The translations under genes and the position numbers were made by a program. Source: Flammeovirgaceae bacterium UBA6059 (GTDB lineage Bacteria > Bacteroidota > Bacteroidia > Cytophagales > Cyclobacteriaceae). From it: DNA of 64,000 bases. The notes beneath the pieces are model-generated. The model did no database searches. It saw nothing but the letters and a program-made list of their open reading frames with translations, and was not told the DNA's origin. Where the stretch lies: the NCBI GenBank assembly GCA_002435755.1, contig DIYH01000024.1:310001-374000 (forward strand), written 5' to 3'. This document shows positions 27,187-34,624 of the stretch, in pieces; the stretch's first letter is position 1; the number at the start of each line of letters is the position of its first letter.

Positions 27187-27891
27187 CTACCAGGGTATTT
27201 CCTTTCGGTCCCGAAAGAACTTACCAGTAGGACCGTCTGTAGGTAACTCTGCCAACCATACAATACCATCAGCGCCTTCTGCCACGTTTCTTGGGGCTGT
27301 AGAACCTCCCATATCTGTGCGCACCCAGCCAGGACAAACTGAGTTCACCAATATTCCTGTATTGGAAAGGTCTGCAGCCAGCTTTACGGTCAGGACGTTA
27401 AGCGCTGCTTTGGATACGCTATAGGCAGGTGTACCTCCACCCATTCCTGATAGGGCACCAGCACTACTTGACACATTGACTATGCGCCCATACCCATTTT
27501 GTCTCATCAACGGGATGAAGGCTTGACTTAGCCGCCATGGACCCATAAGATTCGTCTCCAAGGTTTCCTGGACGGTGACTAGATCAGCATCAACAGCATT
27601 TTGCCAGGTATCATAGTTGATACCAGCATTGTTGATAAGGATGTCGAGTTGTCCGAACCCGGATTTTATATCTTTTACCAACTGATCAATACCGACATGG
27701 TCGGTAACATCTAGCTGGCGATAATGGAGTCGTTCAAGTCGGCCGAGTTTGTCGACAGCCACCTCTCCATCTACTTTTTTCCTACTCGTCAGTATCACTT
27801 GGTGCCCATGATCCAGCAACTGCCGGACTATTTCCAGACCAATACCTCGATTGGCTCCAGTGACTAGCGCTATACATTTGTTTGCGTTCAT
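27187..27891 (-). CDS. SDR-family oxidoreductase (carbonyl reductase-like)
   Basis: A 234-residue short-chain dehydrogenase. Seen: CIALVTGANRGIGLEIVRQLL for NAD(P) binding, NNAGIN, the catalytic Ser in IVNVSSSAGALSG, and YSVSKAALNVL (YxxxK). The end GWVRTDMGGSTAPRNVAEGADGIVWLAELP is typical of plant and bacterial carbonyl reductases of the salutaridine-reductase-like group. I start it at the ATG at 27891 (MNANKCIALVTG); the frame stays open upstream to 27996, but that extension has no family similarity. It stands alone. Confidence 0.9.
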   Translation of the reverse strand: MNANKCIALVTGANRGIGLEIVRQLLDHGHQVILTSRKKVDGEVAVDKLGRLERLHYRQLDVTDHVGIDQLVKDIKSGFGQLDILINNAGINYDTWQNAVDADLVTVQETLETNLMGPWRLSQAFIPLMRQNGYGRIVNVSSSAGALSGMGGGTPAYSVSKAALNVLTVKLAADLSNTGILVNSVCPGWVRTDMGGSTAPRNVAEGADGIVWLAELPTDGPTGKFFRDRKEIPW

Positions 27892-28217
27892 AGATAGTGT
27901 TTTTCCCTTCACGTCGTAAAATACGGTTTTAAGAATGTAAGGCTTATGTTGAAGAGCTTCTAAAGTGCCTTTTCTCTCATCAGTATTGTGACTCAAGTAC
28001 TCTCTTGCTTCTGAAAACTCCTACCCGCAGTTTTGAACTCAGATCATAGTAGCAATGCTGCATTTTTACCCATGAGTCTGGAATACTTGGTCTATAACGG
28101 TTAAATGACTTTAAGCTAGATGCTATCTAAGAGAGGCTCCTCTTTCAACATCATTAATATACTTTCATACTTTCGAACTTTGTCTAAACTCTACTTGTAG
28201 AATGTTGGTGGTTCTTT
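27892..28217. other. Intergenic stretch, no gene seen
   Basis: About 326 bases between the SDR start and the end of the VOC gene. An open frame continues upstream of the SDR gene to 27996 but looks non-coding. No RNA gene or clear hairpin terminator was seen. Confidence 0.45.
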
Positions 28218-28610
28218 TCATTCTATGGTCTGGTGTACTGCTATTCGATTGCCCTCACTGTCTTTGAGTTCCGCTACAAATCCAAGTTCTCCTATGGAAG
28301 TTTTGGGGTAAAGGACTTCTCCGCCATTGCTAACGGCAAGTTTCAGAGTGTTTTCTATTTCTAGCGTTTTAAAGTATATGATCACTCCGTCTATTGTGGG
28401 TTTGTAGGCTTCCCCTTTAGCCAAAGCACCAGAAATTCCAGTTAGCCCATCGGTGAATGGAAACAGTGCCATTTCATTATGGTCGATAATCTGCTTCTCA
28501 AAATCGAAGTTGAATACTGCAGTGTAGAACTCTATTGCCCGGTCGATATCGTCGACGGGTATTTCAAAATATACCACAGGATTACTCGCTGGTATTTTAG
28601 TTGTGGTCAT
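28218..28610 (-). CDS. VOC (glyoxalase/bleomycin-resistance fold) protein
   Basis: A 130-residue protein of the vicinal oxygen chelate superfamily, with two beta-alpha-beta-beta-beta modules: NPVVYFEIPVDDIDRAIEFYTAVFNFDFEKQ and GVIIYFKTLEIENTLKLAVSNGGEVLYPKTSIGELGFVAELKDSEGNRIAVHQ. It belongs to the small bacterial lactoylglutathione-lyase-like group of unknown substrate. The usual metal ligands (His/Glu) of glyoxalase I are only partly recognisable. It stands alone. Confidence 0.85.
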   Translation of the reverse strand: MTTTKIPASNPVVYFEIPVDDIDRAIEFYTAVFNFDFEKQIIDHNEMALFPFTDGLTGISGALAKGEAYKPTIDGVIIYFKTLEIENTLKLAVSNGGEVLYPKTSIGELGFVAELKDSEGNRIAVHQTIE

Positions 28611-29031
28611 GTCTTTCGTGGTATTGTTCTTTAGGTGAGAAAATGTCTATCACAATTTATGGATTGCTATAACCCTATTTAGCAGGCTTTATTGAACGGT
28701 ATCAAATGAGTCATCTGGTTGTACTAAATAAAACTGAAAGGGTTAGACTTTAGCACCCGTTTGAAATCCTATTTGGTTTTGATAGACCAGTGGTTTAATC
28801 CATCACTGTCTGATATAACGTTCTGAAACCTTTCTTTTGATGTCTGATAATGATATTGAAAGAGAATTCTATTTCTATCTGGGAATTCAACTTAGCTATT
28901 GCAGTCTGCACATCTCATTTACTTCACACGTCCAACTACATTTCAGAAGCCGACTTTTAAAACGTCTATAAAAGAATCGGATAGTATGATCTTTGTAACC
29001 TACTTAGTATGTATATAGATGTTAGTGTTTA
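28611..29031. other. Intergenic stretch, no gene seen
   Basis: About 420 A/T-rich bases between the VOC gene start and the end of the AlkD-like gene. No coding frame with plausible composition, RNA gene or repeat was seen. Its length and low information content suggest decayed sequence. Confidence 0.45.
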
Positions 29032-29859
29032 TCAGAGACGGTTATCTTTTTTGATTGTCCTCATTGCCTTGTTGATTATTTTTTTCGTTTCTGGGGTCGT
29101 AGATTCCTTCTCCCACTTTTGGCAAAGCCCAATGACAAAATCTGGTTTAGATTTACTTGCATCATTTAACCAGTTGCCTAGACTGTCTTGAACATATTTG
29201 GACGGATCAGATCTAAGTTTTTCCAAAATAGGTAGTGCTAGTTCTGGTTTCTCAACAAGTTTTTGAATGTGTTTGGACCAGACCCCTCTTGGACGGGTAG
29301 ACTCTGTAGTAAACCTCCTAACGTTTTCATCCGATTCACTTGCCCATTCTGATAAGAAATTGATCGATTCTTCTAGTGACTTCTCGATGGAAGAGCGTAG
29401 TGCCATCCACACTACTTCTCTTACTCCAAAATGATGATCAGCCACTAGTTTTTTTACTTTGACCAATTTCTGATCAATCTCCAGATTGTCATCCAATGCT
29501 ATCAGGTAAGGAGCGTAACACCGAATAGCATCTGATGAATGCATGCTAAGTTTTTCAAAGATACTATTATACTGTTCTGGTATAGGATAAAGGTCATGGA
29601 GCGCTAAACCGACTTCTTTGGTACTGCTCATTGCGGTAGGTTTCTTTTGTGATGTAACTCTTTCAACGATCAAATCAATCGCTTCGCTTGGTACACCATA
29701 TTTTGGAAAGCAGTTTTTTACAAGTTTTGCATGATCAATAGCCAACCACTCCGTTAAGTTCACGCTTTCTAGTTCACCTCTATTTAAGAGATTCTTCACT
29801 TCAGGTAAAACATCCTGTACCTTTCTTGGGCCTTTTCGATTCTTGATTGACGATTCCAT
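29032..29859 (-). CDS. DNA alkylation repair-like HEAT-repeat protein
   Basis: A 275-residue all-helical protein resembling the AlkC/AlkD DNA glycosylase family, which removes alkylated bases using HEAT-like repeats. The repeats are visible as short paired helices (VKVKKLVADHHFGVREVVWMALRSSIE, INFLSEWASESDENVRRFTTESTRPRGVW, LPILEKLRSDPSKYVQDSLGNWLNDASKSKPDFVIGLCQKW). The segment RRFTTESTRPRGVW parallels the RRxASExxRPRxPW motif of these proteins. It begins 7 nt after the MBL-fold pseudogene's end. Catalytic activity is inferred from family only. Confidence 0.75.
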   Translation of the reverse strand: MESSIKNRKGPRKVQDVLPEVKNLLNRGELESVNLTEWLAIDHAKLVKNCFPKYGVPSEAIDLIVERVTSQKKPTAMSSTKEVGLALHDLYPIPEQYNSIFEKLSMHSSDAIRCYAPYLIALDDNLEIDQKLVKVKKLVADHHFGVREVVWMALRSSIEKSLEESINFLSEWASESDENVRRFTTESTRPRGVWSKHIQKLVEKPELALPILEKLRSDPSKYVQDSLGNWLNDASKSKPDFVIGLCQKWEKESTTPETKKIINKAMRTIKKDNRL

Positions 29860-29866
29860 TGTTGAC

Positions 29867-30547
29867 TTACTTTAAGTGTTTTCTTGATTTTGACCAATCG
29901 AATTCCTTCACCATTTTTCGTACCAATGGAACGTTCAGCGGTCCACTATGGCATACGTGAATAGTATCTGGATTCAATGCTAAGACTTTTTCAATAGATT
30001 TTTTTGATTCGACAATATCTTCCTGGAAAGGGGGAATCGTAGGCCGTGAATGTTTTTCGATTCCTCCGATGATATTCCCACCAGCTAATAAATCTTCGGC
30101 AATTATAGTCTTGTCTTGCACACCAACACTAATGGAACCTGGTGTATGGATGAGCCGGGCATCTACATCATAGTCTTCAAGTCCCATCTCAGATTCAATT
30201 GCTACATCTACCTTTATCGGATCATAACTGGCCTTAGCCGGTGGAGAGTTTCTCCAAATTTTACCGGCGAAGCTTGTAGGGAAGTAAAGCCTTTTTGTTC
30301 CTTTTTGGAGATCTGAACTTCGATCTTATGAATTGCGACAGGAGCATCCAGGGTTTCCCTGAGTTCCTTCGCAGAACCTGAGTGATCTGAATGCGAATGG
30401 GTTAATAATATTAAGGACACTTCGCCCTGATCAATACTGTTTTTCTTAAGTGCTTTCAGTATTTCTCGAATTAGCCGAAACACCTGTATCTACCAAAACT
30501 GTTTTGTCTCCTTTGAGGATAAAACTCTTTACCATGTTAAATGGCAT
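29867..30547 (-). pseudogene. Frameshifted metallo-beta-lactamase-fold hydrolase
   Basis: Three frames together spell one MBL-fold hydrolase. The start (MPFNMVKSFILKGDKTVLVDTG) is in frame with the upstream CarboxypepD_reg gene. After VSANSR the frame shifts, consistent with loss of two bases near 30470, to REILKALKKNSIDQGEVSLILLTHSHSDHSG, which holds the HxHxDH metal motif. Near 30290 a second shift, consistent with loss of one A in an A run, leads to PTSFAGKIW...VDARLIHTPG...HVCHSGPLN and the end. The third metal region reads HTPGSISV where the family has HTPGHTxGSISV, so the His ligand is also lost, apparently by a 12-nt deletion. The gene is not functional. Confidence 0.82.
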
Positions 30548-31393
30548 GAAGTTGACATTATTGAAATACAGCTGACCAGTATAAGTCCTATTGCGTAGAG
30601 CCTCAGCCTTGTCCGTAAAGTAACCAATGACCAGCACTTCCTGGGATTGATAATCAGTGGTATCCTGTATCCAGAACTGGATACTATTGAAATGGGTCAG
30701 CAGAGGATTTTGATACTCATAGGAAATGACATCATTGCTGAGTAGAAAATTAAGTGAAAAGGGTGGGTGTTTGAGCTTTAACCCGGCAGTGAAGTCAAAA
30801 CTCCGTCTGAGTTGGTTTACTCTAAAGCCAAGGTTGTCTTCCGGGATCATGCTTCTATATGGTGTCTTGCCTGATCGATACAGGTCTACAGCTGCCTCTA
30901 TCAGCCTAACATAAGTGTCATTTTCTGCACAATAGTGTCTGTAGAACGCCCGGGCCATGGATTCCTCCTGGATATAGTTTTGGGGTATTCTCCTAATAGC
31001 CTTTTGTACAATACGCCTCGCTATGTCATCGTCTTTTTGTCGCTTCAGTGTCCCACTGATCACTACCTCATCCAGAGATTGTACAGAAGGAGCAAGGCGG
31101 ATAGTCAGGTTGCGCTCCATTTCAGGAGACAGTTGGATCTCTAGCGAGGAATAGCCAATAGATGAAATGACCAACCGCTGGTCGTTGAGATATCTGATAC
31201 GCAACTTAAGATCAAAATTACCTTCAAGGTTGGTAGAGGTGCCTATAGCACTTCCTTTGATCTGCAAGTGCGCAAAAGGAACAGGGGCGTTGGTTTCAGC
31301 ATTGATGACCTGTCCGATCAGTGTTACAGACTGTCCCGCTACTTTGCCGACTGTTAAGATCATTGCCCATATCAGCAGCCATTGTTTTTGCAT
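30446..31393 (-). CDS. Truncated CarboxypepD_reg-like protein fused to an MBL N-terminus
   Basis: The first ~285 residues are a normal exported carboxypeptidase-regulatory-like-domain protein: signal peptide (about 1-20), a beta-sandwich domain (VTLIGQVINAETNAPVPFAHLQIKG to VISSIGYSSLEI, residues ~22-100), then DEVVISG and a helical/beta region with YIQEESMARAFYRHY. After TYTGQLYFNNVN the sequence becomes the N-terminus of the MBL-fold pseudogene and ends at its first frameshift. The usual C-terminal half of this family is missing. A deletion joining the two genes explains this best. The product may still be made and exported but is probably not fully functional. Its start shares one base with the stop of the SGNH hydrolase gene upstream. 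Confidence 0.72.
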   Translation of the reverse strand: MQKQWLLIWAMILTVGKVAGQSVTLIGQVINAETNAPVPFAHLQIKGSAIGTSTNLEGNFDLKLRIRYLNDQRLVISSIGYSSLEIQLSPEMERNLTIRLAPSVQSLDEVVISGTLKRQKDDDIARRIVQKAIRRIPQNYIQEESMARAFYRHYCAENDTYVRLIEAAVDLYRSGKTPYRSMIPEDNLGFRVNQLRRSFDFTAGLKLKHPPFSLNFLLSNDVISYEYQNPLLTHFNSIQFWIQDTTDYQSQEVLVIGYFTDKAEALRNRTYTGQLYFNNVNFMPFNMVKSFILKGDKTVLVDTGVSANSRNTEST

Positions 31394-32031
31394 TATTTCA
31401 CATAAGGACTTATTAATGACTGCCAGATCTTGTACCCCTTCTCATTCATATGAAGTCGGTCTTCTTTAAAGAGGTTGGGTATGATATCGCCATTCTCTGC
31501 TATCATAGGTATCCATACATCGATGAAAATGTAGTTGTTCTCATTACAAAATGCTTTGAGCAGCGTGTTGTATTCTTCGTATTTAGCCCTTAGATGCCAT
31601 CGTTCCTCACTTGGTTTCGCTGAGAGTATCAGTATTTCAGTGTTTGGGCTCTCTTTTTCTATTTTCCTTACCAGGAACTCCATGTCAGTGATGATGCGCG
31701 CAGCAGCCTTACCAGAATTGACATCATTATCGCCTTCATAGATGAAGACCTTACGAGGTTGGTGCTTGATGATGAGCTCATCAGCATAATGAAGCAGATC
31801 ACTTGTTTCGCTACCCCCAAAACCGTGATTGATCACCTCTACTTCAGGGAACCAATCGTTAAGATCAGGCCAGAGCCTAATACTCGAACTACCAGTAAAT
31901 ATGATTCCCTCTTTAGGTGTGTTTTTTGCCTTGATTGTATCTATTTCAGCCTGGAAACGCATAGGGTCCTGGGCCAGTCCAGGCAAAGTGATCATGCCTA
32001 ACAGCAGCAAACAGATGATTCGTTGACTCAT
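31393..32031 (-). CDS. Exported SGNH/GDSL-family hydrolase
   Basis: A 212-residue esterase/lipase-like protein with a signal peptide (about 1-20, LPGLAQ). Blocks of the SGNH family are all visible: block I IIFTGSSSIRLW (Ser nucleophile), block II with Gly in NHGFGGSETSDLLHY, block III GDNDVNSG (Asn), and block V DRLHMNEKGY (Asp-x-x-His). It deacylates a lipid, sugar ester or peptidoglycan-like substrate in the periplasm; the exact substrate is open. It is followed directly by the truncated CarboxypepD_reg gene (1-nt overlap). Confidence 0.88.
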   Translation of the reverse strand: MSQRIICLLLLGMITLPGLAQDPMRFQAEIDTIKAKNTPKEGIIFTGSSSIRLWPDLNDWFPEVEVINHGFGGSETSDLLHYADELIIKHQPRKVFIYEGDNDVNSGKAAARIITDMEFLVRKIEKESPNTEILILSAKPSEERWHLRAKYEEYNTLLKAFCNENNYIFIDVWIPMIAENGDIIPNLFKEDRLHMNEKGYKIWQSLISPYVK

Positions 32032-32133
32032 TATCTTGGTTCGTTTGCGGCGAAAATATTCAAATGGAGGCTAAATGCATAAGTCCGTGAACATCAAGTT
32101 CAGGACAATTATAAAGTCTGGCACCCTAACTGA

Positions 32134-33165
32134 TCACTTACCTTTTGATGCCTGGAAGGATAACGTATCCCCGCCATTTGGAATTTTGCCTGTAATGTCA
32201 AGAATACCATCCAGGCGCAGATGACTTATGTTGGGTCGGTCAGTCATGGTGACCATGGTAATATGGTCGAAGGAATTCGGATCGTTAGGGTTTTGTGAGC
32301 CGCTTGTTGTGCCCAGGATCATATAGTCACGACCGTTAAAAGTGCGATGCGAAAAACTATGGAAATGCCCGTTGATCACCGTATAGGATCGATCTCCAAG
32401 AGCGGCTTCTATTTGCTGTAGTCCATGTCCATCCTCCCGCATCCACACCGGTTTATGCATCAGTAGGAAAGTCCACCTTACGTCCTGATATCGCTCAAGT
32501 ACACCTTTAAAAAAATCGATTTGATCGTCATTGATTTCACCCGTTCTTCTCTCCTCCATTCGGAAATACAAAGAGGTATCAGCTAGCTCCGGCGTAGGTC
32601 CATCCAGCAGCTCGATGGCTCGGGCCCTGGCGTGATAGATTTCCTGCATGCGGTCTTCATTGTAGTCTTCCGAGTCCAACATCAGGAAGAGTACATTTTT
32701 ATAAAGAAAATGGTAATACCTTGGGCCATAACGCTCCTTCCAAACCTCGCGCATGACCATATTGGTCAAGTCATGATTACCTCCGATATGAAAAAATGGT
32801 GCTTTGGCCTTTTCAATACGTCGGTCAAAGTGATCCCATTCTCTTGTCAACTGTGCTCTATCTTCCGTACCTCCATCGATCAGGTCGCCTACAGATAGTA
32901 TGAACTCTGGCTGCAGCAGGTTGAGCTGTTCTACAGCCACCTCAAATACTCTGGCCCGCTCTCCACCATATAGGTCGGAAATGATAGCGAAAGCGAATTT
33001 ATCTTCAGCATCATTGAAGTCAACAGAATTCCACGGAGTGGCACCAGTATCAAGTTGATGAAGAAAAGTTGACTCCTTTGGAGAGTAGTGCTCTGTTAGA
33101 TGACACCCTGAGAAAACTGAGACTATTGTCAAGAAAGTGAGAAATGTCAAACCGAAGTATCGCAT
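32134..33165 (-). CDS. Metallophosphoesterase-family lipoprotein
   Basis: A 343-residue calcineurin-like phosphoesterase with a lipobox (VFSGC, Cys21), so it is membrane-anchored outside the cytoplasm. Metal motifs: ILSVGDLIDGG, GGNHDLT, LLMHKPVW and INGHFHSF are intact. Motif I, usually D-x-H, is ISDLYGGE here (Asp64, then Leu-Tyr), so the usual His is replaced; a related group has SDRTGGHR at this place. This could leave one metal site weakened or reflect a subfamily. The substrate is unknown. Confidence 0.85.
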   Translation of the reverse strand: MRYFGLTFLTFLTIVSVFSGCHLTEHYSPKESTFLHQLDTGATPWNSVDFNDAEDKFAFAIISDLYGGERARVFEVAVEQLNLLQPEFILSVGDLIDGGTEDRAQLTREWDHFDRRIEKAKAPFFHIGGNHDLTNMVMREVWKERYGPRYYHFLYKNVLFLMLDSEDYNEDRMQEIYHARARAIELLDGPTPELADTSLYFRMEERRTGEINDDQIDFFKGVLERYQDVRWTFLLMHKPVWMREDGHGLQQIEAALGDRSYTVINGHFHSFSHRTFNGRDYMILGTTSGSQNPNDPNSFDHITMVTMTDRPNISHLRLDGILDITGKIPNGGDTLSFQASKGK

Positions 33166-33244
33166 AGCGAAATGTACCCAAAACTTATCATTTCGATGCT
33201 AATTGCTTGACAAAGGGAGCATGCAAGCATTTATCTTTACCATC

Positions 33245-33634
33245 ATGCAGCGTCTGTTTCTCGTGTTAACAGCTATTGTGACGGTCATTATATTCTGGAC
33301 CAGCTTCTCACAGGATACAGTCGATGATCTCCCTGGAGACTTCAGAGAGGAGGCTTTCTACCGCAATGAGAATAATACAGGTCCAATCCTAAGAAAATAC
33401 GCCGTGTCATTAAGTGATACACTATGGCAGGCCATGGCCCAATACGGAGAGATGATGCCTTACACCAAGTATGGCACCACTACTGTCTACTTCTTTTTAC
33501 AGGGAGATCCTGTTCCCAAACAGCTTAGCCCATCTTCCGATGATTTGGACTCCCGCTACCAGCGATCATGTATTGCCAGATATCAGAAGAACAGTAGCGG
33601 TGTGACAAGTTTCATTAGACATCCCTTCAAATAA
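33245..33634 (+). CDS. Hypothetical exported protein
   Basis: A 129-residue protein starting MQRLFLVLTAIVTVIIFW, a signal peptide or membrane anchor, followed by a polar domain (DDLPGDFREEAFYRNENNTGPILRKYAVSLSDTLWQAMAQYGEMMPYTKYGTTTVYFFL). I do not recognise the family. I start it at the ATG at 33245 because the longer frame from 33203 puts extra residues before the anchor. It is 145 nt upstream of the cytochrome c gene; co-transcription is possible but unproven. Confidence 0.55.
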   Translation: MQRLFLVLTAIVTVIIFWTSFSQDTVDDLPGDFREEAFYRNENNTGPILRKYAVSLSDTLWQAMAQYGEMMPYTKYGTTTVYFFLQGDPVPKQLSPSSDDLDSRYQRSCIARYQKNSSGVTSFIRHPFK

Positions 33635-33779
33635 TAATAAAGTGCTCTAAGAAAGTGGTTGTTGTTGGTGTGCTTTTCGATGCATTTCATCGTGATAGAG
33701 GTGTAGTCAAAAGAACCCCTTCAACTCATAGGGCCTGATCGAGGTATCATACGCTAAGGATCAAGTTGTCTAAACTTTT

Positions 33780-34157
33780 ATGCGCCAAATACCCTACGCA
33801 CTTTTGTGTTTAAGTCTTGCTGTGTTTGTTTCATGTGCCCGCTTTACACCAGAAGAAAAGGCTGAACTACACAAAGGAGAAGAAGTGTATATTACCCACT
33901 GTATCAGTTGTCATGGTCCAGGTGGTGATGGCCTGTCTGGTGCATACCCTACTCTCCTCAAGCCTCAGTTCTCCACAGACATCACTAATAACACACTCAA
34001 TATCATTCGACATGGCTCAAGCACAGCTGATGGTATGAAGGCAGTGAGCCTCTCCGATGATGAGTTGGTCCAGGTGGTCAACTATATTCAAAATCACTGG
34101 GGTAATGAAGCCCCTCTTATCAGCCAAAGCGATCTCAAACCCTCCCAAAAACTATAA
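33780..34157 (+). CDS. Class I cytochrome c lipoprotein
   Basis: A 125-residue lipoprotein (lipobox FVSC, Cys19) with one mono-haem cytochrome c domain: haem motif CISCH (Cys41, Cys44, His45) and a probable axial Met in DGMKAVSLSDDELVQVVNYI. It should carry electrons outside the inner membrane. It ends 2 nt before the 2Fe-2S gene of the molybdenum dehydrogenase, so it is the likely electron acceptor of that enzyme, as in other IorAB-type systems with a fused or adjacent cytochrome. Confidence 0.92.
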   Translation: MRQIPYALLCLSLAVFVSCARFTPEEKAELHKGEEVYITHCISCHGPGGDGLSGAYPTLLKPQFSTDITNNTLNIIRHGSSTADGMKAVSLSDDELVQVVNYIQNHWGNEAPLISQSDLKPSQKL

Positions 34158-34159
34158 AT

Positions 34160-34624
34160 ATGGCATCATTCCAACTTCAGGTCAACGGACGTCAGCATAC
34201 AGTAGATGTAGATGCAGACACGCCCTTACTCTGGGTGTTGCGTGACGAACTCAAGCTCAACGGTACCAAATATGGCTGTGGTATTGCACAGTGTGGAGCA
34301 TGTACCGTACATATCGATGGTATGCCCATTCGCGCTTGCTGTTTCCCTATAGGAAAATTGGCAGGTAAGAACGTAACTACTATTGAAGGCCTGTCAGTGC
34401 ATGATGACCACCCTGTGCAGTTGGCATGGCAAGAGATTGACGTACCTCAATGTGGTTACTGTCAGACAGGGCAGATCATGACAGCTGCAGCACTACTTGA
34501 TCGTAACCCCGACCCAAGTGACGAATGTATTTTGAGGGCCATGAAAGGTAATCTTTGCAGATGTGGCACCTACCCAAGAATCAAAAATGCAATCAAGGAA
34601 GCCGCTCAAACAAAAATGTCATGA
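34160..34624 (+). CDS. (2Fe-2S) small subunit of a molybdenum hydroxylase (IorA-like)
   Basis: A 154-residue iron-sulfur subunit of the xanthine-oxidase family. The plant-ferredoxin cluster is in KYGCGIAQCGACTVHIDG and the second cluster in PQCGYCQTGQIM...NLCRCGTYPRI. It transfers electrons from the molybdenum centre of the large subunit to the cytochrome. There is no signal peptide, as expected when it is carried out with the Tat-exported large subunit. The stop overlaps the large-subunit start (ATGA). Confidence 0.93.
   Translation: MASFQLQVNGRQHTVDVDADTPLLWVLRDELKLNGTKYGCGIAQCGACTVHIDGMPIRACCFPIGKLAGKNVTTIEGLSVHDDHPVQLAWQEIDVPQCGYCQTGQIMTAAALLDRNPDPSDECILRAMKGNLCRCGTYPRIKNAIKEAAQTKMS

Noticed and set aside
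27045..27269. Minus-strand frame in the gap between the methyltransferase and SDR genes
   Set aside because: It overlaps the SDR gene end and shows no recognisable domain; read as chance frame or decayed sequence.
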